DNA of 47,521 nucleotides from Methylophaga sp. GTDB taxonomy: Bacteria; Pseudomonadota; Gammaproteobacteria; Nitrosococcales; Methylophagaceae. Each line of letters starts with the position of its first letter. Position 1 is the stretch's first letter. Positions 42,632 to 47,521 of this stretch are shown here, in pieces. Position numbers and translations under genes: made by a program. The DNA lies in contig PAJP01000004.1 of NCBI GenBank assembly GCA_002706095.1, positions 1-47,521 on the forward strand, in the 5' to 3' direction. The notes under the pieces were generated by a model, which searched no databases, was not told the DNA's origin, and was given only the letters and a program-made list of their open reading frames with translations.

Positions 42632-43414
42632 TTACGACTCTGTGGTTAACAGCAGAATGCCCTCCACACCAAGCACCATGCCACTTTCCGAATAGAGACC
42701 ACGGCCTTTATCCTGCACACTGACTTCTGTGCCGTCTGCTTTGGTTAAACGGTAGTGAATATCAAAAGATGAGAATGTTTCCAATGCCTGCTGTACTTCC
42801 TCCCAGACACGGGTGGCGTCATCGGGATGAATAATCGAACCAAGTGAGACTTGCGATTGATTCAGCATGCTCTCGGCAGTGTAACCGGTGATGAGTTCAC
42901 AGCCTTCACTCACATATTCCATACTCCAGCTGGCATTGTTTCTGGAGCGATACAACATGGCCGGCAGACGATCGACTAGGCTTTGTAAGCTCCGGTGACT
43001 GGCATGACGCACTTCTTCATTTCGTACTTGTGGTGTGATGTCACACAAGGTGGCTGAAAGAGGATAGAGCTGGTCTTTATTGACAGATTGAATACGCATT
43101 TCACACCAACGTAACTCACCACTCGCACTAATTAAGCGAAACCAGACTGTTTCATGCTGGTTAGGTGTGATTTTATTGAGTAGCTGTGACCAGCTAGGGA
43201 GCTCTTCTGGATGTAGAAAATCAGAAAACAAACGGCCAAGCGTTTGTTCAACGGGAATGCCGGTGATGGTTTCCCAGTACTGATTAATGAATTGCACCTG
43301 ATGCTGTTTGTCGAGTAACAACACCACATCATTCAAACTATTAAACAGCTTCAGTAATTGCGCTTCTTCCGCTTGCGTTTGTGGCTGACGGCGGGGCCAT
43401 TTCAACAAGGTCAT
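42632..43414 (-). CDS. PAS-PAS signalling protein without an output domain
   Basis: About 260 residues from the ATG at 43414 (AAGGAAATG upstream, partly within the previous gene's last codons; 43465 is in the same frame). Two PAS domains: residues about 20-130 (LNDVVLLLDKQHQVQFINQY) and about 145-258 (MEYVSEGCELITGYTAESML, HPDDATRVWEEVQQALETFS). No kinase, GGDEF or HTH follows. It starts two bases after the response regulator stop and is likely the third member of that operon. Confidence 0.85.
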   Translation of the reverse strand: MTLLKWPRRQPQTQAEEAQLLKLFNSLNDVVLLLDKQHQVQFINQYWETITGIPVEQTLGRLFSDFLHPEELPSWSQLLNKITPNQHETVWFRLISASGELRWCEMRIQSVNKDQLYPLSATLCDITPQVRNEEVRHASHRSLQSLVDRLPAMLYRSRNNASWSMEYVSEGCELITGYTAESMLNQSQVSLGSIIHPDDATRVWEEVQQALETFSSFDIHYRLTKADGTEVSVQDKGRGLYSESGMVLGVEGILLLTTES

Positions 43415-43416
43415 TT

Positions 43417-44097
43417 TTACATTTCCTTGTCCAGTAGCTCTGCGGAGAGGTTGCGGTGAGCCCACGCTGCCAGTTCAAGTCGGGAGTGCAGGTTTATTTT
43501 ACGCAACAGACTTTTTACATAGACTTTAACCGTGCCATCACTAATACCCAGTTCACGGGCAATCAGTTTGTTATTTAGCCCTTTAGCTATAAAAAATAGC
43601 GTTTCACGTTCACGCTCAGTGAGGTGAGACAATATAGAACTGGAGGGTGTGTCCTCATCTTCCTTATTTTCACGCAGATGGCTGGCGAGAGAGGTAATAG
43701 CACCGGCATTCATGGCGACATTCCCATGTAAAACCGACAGTAATTGCGACAAAATCTCATCAGGTGGTGTGTCTTTTTGCAGGTAACCATTAGCACCGTA
43801 GCGTAGAGCTTCGAGTAATTTATCCTGTTCATTACAGGCGGTGATAATGATGATTTTTAATTTATCGTCATGTTCACGCAGTTGTCTCAATACATCCAGA
43901 CCCGACTTGCCGGGCATCTGCATGTCCAATAGTAGGATATCCGGGTAAGTATTCTCTATATTGTCGAGTAAGGCTTCAGCATTATCGTATTCAGCAATAA
44001 CGGTCATTTCTTCACTGTCGTTGAGCAGTTCAACCACGCCACGACGAAATAAGGGGTGATCATCGACAACCACCACAGTAATTGGGGTATCACTCAT
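43417..44097 (-). CDS. NarL/LuxR-type response regulator
   Basis: 226 residues. Receiver domain with D12, D13 and phosphoacceptor D58 (ILLLDMQMPG), then T88-like ITACNEQD and K. GerE HTH at about 155-215 (LTERERETLFFIAKGLNNKL, IARELGISDGTVKVYVKSLL). Its ATG overlaps the kinase stop (44094-44097). It probably regulates tmm and tdm on phosphorylation by the kinase next to it; this is inference from context. Confidence 0.93.
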   Translation of the reverse strand: MSDTPITVVVVDDHPLFRRGVVELLNDSEEMTVIAEYDNAEALLDNIENTYPDILLLDMQMPGKSGLDVLRQLREHDDKLKIIIITACNEQDKLLEALRYGANGYLQKDTPPDEILSQLLSVLHGNVAMNAGAITSLASHLRENKEDEDTPSSSILSHLTERERETLFFIAKGLNNKLIARELGISDGTVKVYVKSLLRKINLHSRLELAAWAHRNLSAELLDKEM

Positions 44098-45263
44098 TCA
44101 TTCGCCTCCAGATCCAGGCTGAGATCAACCCGGGTGCCGCCTTCGGGACGGTTATTAATCTCTAAGCTGGCACCGATACGATCAGCCCGTTCTTTCATAA
44201 TCTGCAAACCAAAACTATCACTTCGGGCGGCCTCTGGGTTAATGCCCGTTCCGTTATCTTCAATTTGAATATGTATGAGCGAGCTGGTTTTCAGGAGGAG
44301 TACCACACGTGCACGTGTGGCATGAGAGTGACGGACGATATTACTGAGGCTTTCACGAACGATATACAGCATTTGCATCGACTGCTGCGGTGACAACATA
44401 TTTAGAGGCAGACGATTGTCCAGTTCGAATACGATAGCCGATTGATGTTCAAACTCTTTTATAGAATTAATCACACCCTGTGAAAGATTCTCACTTTGCA
44501 TGGTCAGACGTGAGGAGGTAATCAGTTCGCGTGTTTGATGATAAGCGCATTGTGTATAGGAGGCTAAATCTTCTGTAATCGGTTTCAGTGAACTGAACTC
44601 ATCCTGCTGACAGAGTTTATCCAGTTTCAGGCTTTTTAGACGTAAGTATCCTAATACCTGTGCCAGTGAGTCATGGAGTTCAGCCGCATACATCGCACGC
44701 TCGGATTCCAGGGCCTTTTTTAATTTGCTTTCCTTGTGATACCAGGCTTGTAAGCCTTTATATAAGGTGTTTTCAATGCTGGCGGTTTTCCACTTTAATT
44801 GTTTAGTACTCGGCACCGTGTCACGAAATAAAAATAAGGACCAGACGGTCAGATTGTCGTGCTCGAATAAACGGTTGGGGGCGACAGTCAGGCCATCTAC
44901 TTCCATCATGTCACTGGTATCGGGTGCCTTACCGACAGTGAATAAGTGATGTAATGACTGCATCAGTTTTGCTGGTGGCGCTTGCTCCAGACCATGATGC
45001 ATAAAGGTTTCAGAAGTAGACGGGTTACTGAACAAAATCAACAGCTCTGCTTGCTGTTTATGCGGAAATAGATCCTCCATCAGGGATTGGAGTGATTTTA
45101 GTACAACGGGCAGGGTTTCACTGATATGTTCAGCGGTGGCGAGTTTAAAGGCTAAGTCATTGAAGTCTAGAGAGGGTAATTCCTTATTTTTGGTGACAGC
45201 GCGTACTGTTTCACCAAACCAAGTCTGCCCATCTATCCAGCTTTTGAGTTTGATATTGATCAT
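44094..45263 (-). CDS. Cytoplasmic histidine kinase (HisKA_3, NarX/DegS type)
   Basis: About 389 residues from the ATG at 45263 (AAGG eight bases upstream; GTG at 45287 is the longer option). No transmembrane segment. N-terminal 175 residues are GAF-like (AELLILFSNPSTSETFMHHG). Phosphoacceptor H197 is in AAELHDSLAQVLGYLRLKSL, the N box in RESLSNIVRHSHATRARVVL and G box in EDNGTGI. It signals to the adjacent regulator from a cytoplasmic cue. Divergent from tdm. Confidence 0.93.
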   Translation of the reverse strand: MINIKLKSWIDGQTWFGETVRAVTKNKELPSLDFNDLAFKLATAEHISETLPVVLKSLQSLMEDLFPHKQQAELLILFSNPSTSETFMHHGLEQAPPAKLMQSLHHLFTVGKAPDTSDMMEVDGLTVAPNRLFEHDNLTVWSLFLFRDTVPSTKQLKWKTASIENTLYKGLQAWYHKESKLKKALESERAMYAAELHDSLAQVLGYLRLKSLKLDKLCQQDEFSSLKPITEDLASYTQCAYHQTRELITSSRLTMQSENLSQGVINSIKEFEHQSAIVFELDNRLPLNMLSPQQSMQMLYIVRESLSNIVRHSHATRARVVLLLKTSSLIHIQIEDNGTGINPEAARSDSFGLQIMKERADRIGASLEINNRPEGGTRVDLSLDLEANE

Positions 45264-45566
45264 CTGTATTACCTTCGCAACGTCCACACCAGAAATGGAG
45301 TGGTCTGTCTTACGTTTGTTTTGTTCTGTAACAGCAGATTTTGTGCCATTTCACTGAGTATTTGCCGGGTTATAACTAATGGGATACTCCATCAGGAGGA
45401 TTGAATTATGTTTACTGAAGGTAAATATTGTTAAACCTAGAGAAATTTATTTTTTTGTCAGACAGGCAGAACAATATTGTGCACTTTTCTGGTTCAGAGC
45501 CTGTTGAGCTTGCACCAGAGATGAACAAAAATCACGCCGGCTTATCGCTGGAAGACAAGGTAAAAC
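45264..45566. other. 303-bp divergent region between the kinase and tdm
   Basis: It carries the short 8-codon frame (45408-45434). AACAATATT occurs twice in opposite orientation (about 45425-45436 on the minus strand and 45470-45480, the latter including ACAATATTGT). No -35/-10 pair is convincing. Confidence 0.45.
45408..45434 (+). CDS. Eight-codon open frame with strong Shine-Dalgarno (possible leader peptide)
   Basis: MFTEGKYC then TAA, in the same frame as tdm. AGGAGGA (45394-45400) lies 7 bases upstream, better than the tdm site. Function unknown; it could be a leader peptide controlling tdm or a relic of the original start. Confidence 0.4.
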   Translation: MFTEGKYC

Positions 45567-47521
45567 ATGTTAGAAATGATCGAAGAAGAATGGGATGAAG
45601 AACGGTTTCTTAATCTGCAATCGCCGATAGATAGCCAACAATTTCGAGTTGAGGGACAGCAAGCGATCCGCTTGTCGCTACATGTGGGGGATGTGCTTGA
45701 AATCAACAGTGTCGATGGTGAACAGCCCGGCGAGTTAATTGTGTTGGATAAGCAAGGACAAGTGGCGCCTCAGTTATTAGATACCCGCTCGCCAGTCAAT
45801 GCAGAACATATTCAAAGGCAGTTGCAGCAGGAAGATCTGGCTGCGAAGGCCTTAGCTCAACAGTTCGAAAGCTGGCAGATTCATCCTGAGCAGTATCAGA
45901 CGGTATTACGTGTTGAAGGTCATGAGTCTCCAAGCTTTGTTGCCTATGCTGACTTAACGGTCGTCATTGTCGCAGCTGGGGCAAGTATGTCTATCGAAGA
46001 ACATACACCACCGACTGAATTACAGGTAGTGGTGAAATATGCGGATCCGTTGGCCGAAGTGCTACCTGAGCCACTAGCTGAGATCAAAAAAGAGATACGC
46101 ATTCCTCGTGCATCTGCTCGCACCTATGAAGTAAAAAAGGGCGAATGGATTCAGATTATCGATGTTTCTGGCAAGCAATGTTCTGACTTTATCGCATTTG
46201 ATAAGCATGCCTTAGAGAATGGTGAAGAGGTCGGATTAGACGCCACCGCGACGCGAACCGTTATAGGCTTGAGTAATCCTGTACCTGGTCTGCATTCCCG
46301 TTTTCTGGGACCGGACATGATGTCGATGGTCGAAGTCGTACAAGACACCGTTGGTCGTCATGATAGTTTCTTGTTCGCCTGCACAGCCAAATATTACGAA
46401 GACAGTGGTTATTTTGGTCACATCAGTTGTACTGAAAACTTCAATAACGTACTCAAGCCATATGGCATCAAGCCTCGTGCTGGATGGCCAGCGATTAATC
46501 TATTTTTTAATACTGGTATTGAACCTTGCGGCACGGTGTTTATGGATGAGCCCTGGTCTCGTCCTGGTGATTATGTACTGATGAGGGCAGATAAAGATCT
46601 GGTTTGTGCCTCATCAGCTTGTCCTGATGATATTGATCCGGCAAATGGCTGGATTCCGACAGATATTCACGTCCGCATTTATGGGGAAGAACACTCTTTC
46701 CCTCGTTCTATTGCCCATCGAATTACTGCTGAGGAGCATCCTCGTATGACCAAAACATCTGGCTTTCATAGCCGTACATCTGCCTTAACCAAGAAATTTA
46801 TTGAATATGCCGGCTATTGGGTCGCAGCTGAGTATGAAGGTTGGGGTGCCAACGCAGAATATCTGGCGTGCCGTGAACGCGTTGCCGTACTGGATTTAAC
46901 CCCCCTTCGTAAAATCGATATTACTGGTCCTGATGCAGTGGCCTTTTTGCAGTATGTGCTGACACAAAATGTACGACGTATGGCGGTGGGTGAAATTGCT
47001 CACTCAGCGATTTGTCTGGAAACGGGCGGCATGATTGATGACGGTACCATTTTCCGTATGGCTGATCAGGCTTATCGCTGGTTCTGTGGTGATAGTTACA
47101 CCATGGTCTGGATGGCTGAAAAAGCCAAAGAAAAAGGCTTTAAAGTCAGCATTCGTAACGCAACGGAGCAGATTCATAACCTCGCTGTACAGGGGCCAGA
47201 TAGTCGCGAATTACTCAGCCAGATTATCTGGACATCAGAAAGTCAGACCTCAGTAGAAAAACTGAAGTGGTTTCACTTCACCATTGGGCGTTTAGGTGGG
47301 CCTGATGGTGTGCCCGTGATGGTGTCTAGAACCGGTTATACCGGTGAGTTAGGTTATGAAGTCTGGTGTCATCCGGATGCGGCTGAATCTTTATGGGATG
47401 CAGTGTGGCAAGCAGGGCAACCCTTTAATATCGCCCCGATGGGCTTTGATGCACTGGATATGTTACGTATTGAAGCGGGTCTGAGCATGGCGGAATATGA
47501 GTTTGGCCCAGATGTCACTCC
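45567..47521 (+). CDS. tdm: Trimethylamine N-oxide demethylase, N-terminal part (cut by window end)
   Basis: At least 651 residues from the ATG at 45567 (AAGG upstream) and no stop before the window end. An N-terminal part of about 170 residues is followed by a DUF1989 domain (about 175-375: VKKGEWIQIIDVSGKQCSDF, SRFLGPDMMSMVEVVQDTVG, SGYFGHISCTENFNNVLKPY, C321 in GIEPCG, C347 and C352 in VCASSACPDD). A GcvT-type tetrahydrofolate-binding domain follows (about 425 onward: RERVAVLDLTPLRKIDITGP, GGMIDDGTIFRM, SRTGYTGELGYEVW, APMGFDALDMLRIEAGLSM). This order is that of Tdm, which cleaves TMAO to dimethylamine and formaldehyde, with formaldehyde transferred to tetrahydrofolate. The cysteines are likely zinc ligands. 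Confidence 0.93.
   Translation, partial: MLEMIEEEWDEERFLNLQSPIDSQQFRVEGQQAIRLSLHVGDVLEINSVDGEQPGELIVLDKQGQVAPQLLDTRSPVNAEHIQRQLQQEDLAAKALAQQFESWQIHPEQYQTVLRVEGHESPSFVAYADLTVVIVAAGASMSIEEHTPPTELQVVVKYADPLAEVLPEPLAEIKKEIRIPRASARTYEVKKGEWIQIIDVSGKQCSDFIAFDKHALENGEEVGLDATATRTVIGLSNPVPGLHSRFLGPDMMSMVEVVQDTVGRHDSFLFACTAKYYEDSGYFGHISCTENFNNVLKPYGIKPRAGWPAINLFFNTGIEPCGTVFMDEPWSRPGDYVLMRADKDLVCASSACPDDIDPANGWIPTDIHVRIYGEEHSFPRSIAHRITAEEHPRMTKTSGFHSRTSALTKKFIEYAGYWVAAEYEGWGANAEYLACRERVAVLDLTPLRKIDITGPDAVAFLQYVLTQNVRRMAVGEIAHSAICLETGGMIDDGTIFRMADQAYRWFCGDSYTMVWMAEKAKEKGFKVSIRNATEQIHNLAVQGPDSRELLSQIIWTSESQTSVEKLKWFHFTIGRLGGPDGVPVMVSRTGYTGELGYEVWCHPDAAESLWDAVWQAGQPFNIAPMGFDALDMLRIEAGLSMAEYEFGPDVT

Noticed and set aside
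45521-45598. 25-codon frame MNKNHAGLSLEDKVKHVRND... before tdm
   Set aside because: It is in another frame from tdm and overlaps its start, with no ribosome binding site.
1-47521. CRISPR array, tRNA or rRNA gene, intact insertion sequence or integron integrase
   Set aside because: No regularly spaced direct repeats, cloverleaf-like tRNA or transposase/integrase-like frame could be found by eye.

Overview
The window looks like chromosomal DNA of a marine methylotrophic gammaproteobacterium, most likely Methylophaga or a close relative. The strongest clue is the right end. A 456-residue trimethylamine monooxygenase of the Methylophaga bFMO/Tmm type (41095-42465) lies near a DUF1989+GcvT fusion (45567 to the window end), the architecture of trimethylamine N-oxide demethylase Tdm. 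Base composition looks moderate, with many short intergenic gaps and genes on both strands. No tRNA, rRNA, CRISPR array or intact transposase was seen.

Region by region. 1-5.4 kb: housekeeping and accessory genes (XRE tail, DUF3144, LysE exporter, a MerR/methyltransferase divergent pair with a SoxR-like promoter, GNAT, YnfA, VOC, methyltransferase, small secreted and membrane proteins). 5.6-7.8 kb: a PAS-PAS-GGDEF-EAL membrane protein. 8.4-12 kb: quinol-type nitric oxide reductase followed by SirB-like and CopD-like membrane proteins and a DUF488 protein. 12.2-13.9 kb: accessory island A, made of a 163-bp repeat, a DUF6680-like gene, an attC-like hairpin, a YafQ/DinJ toxin-antitoxin pair, a 22-bp copy of the repeat end and a frameshifted gene. 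13.9-19.6 kb: secreted hydrolase, M23 peptidase, inverse autotransporter and a divergent LuxR regulator. 19.8-24.3 kb: a Fur-box-preceded ferric ABC importer (fbpABC) with an unusual periplasmic partner. 24.6-30.3 kb: M14-type deacylase, SDR, a secreted protein and a PAP2/DUF1206/lipid kinase/DUF2383 cluster.

30.4-33.0 kb: accessory island B. It begins with a second 163-bp repeat of exactly the same length (133 of 163 positions identical), then a membrane protein gene, an attC-like site, a two-gene cassette (unknown protein plus DUF5677) and another attC-like site. No integron integrase is present, so both islands look like integrase-less cassette clusters (CALIN-like), each started by the same non-coding element.

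33-40 kb: small secreted proteins, a methyltransferase, a GGDEF diguanylate cyclase, and a VPLPA/PEP-CTERM-type surface protein. The start codon of that surface protein is preceded on the minus strand by a GEMM-like cyclic-dinucleotide riboswitch with an altered ligand-contact position. RlmJ, a glutamine amidotransferase and a MOSC protein follow. 40.7-47.5 kb: cupin, tmm, a PAS protein, a NarL-type response regulator and a histidine kinase on the minus strand, with tdm divergent on the plus strand. This layout suggests a trimethylamine to TMAO to dimethylamine plus formaldehyde pathway with its own two-component control.
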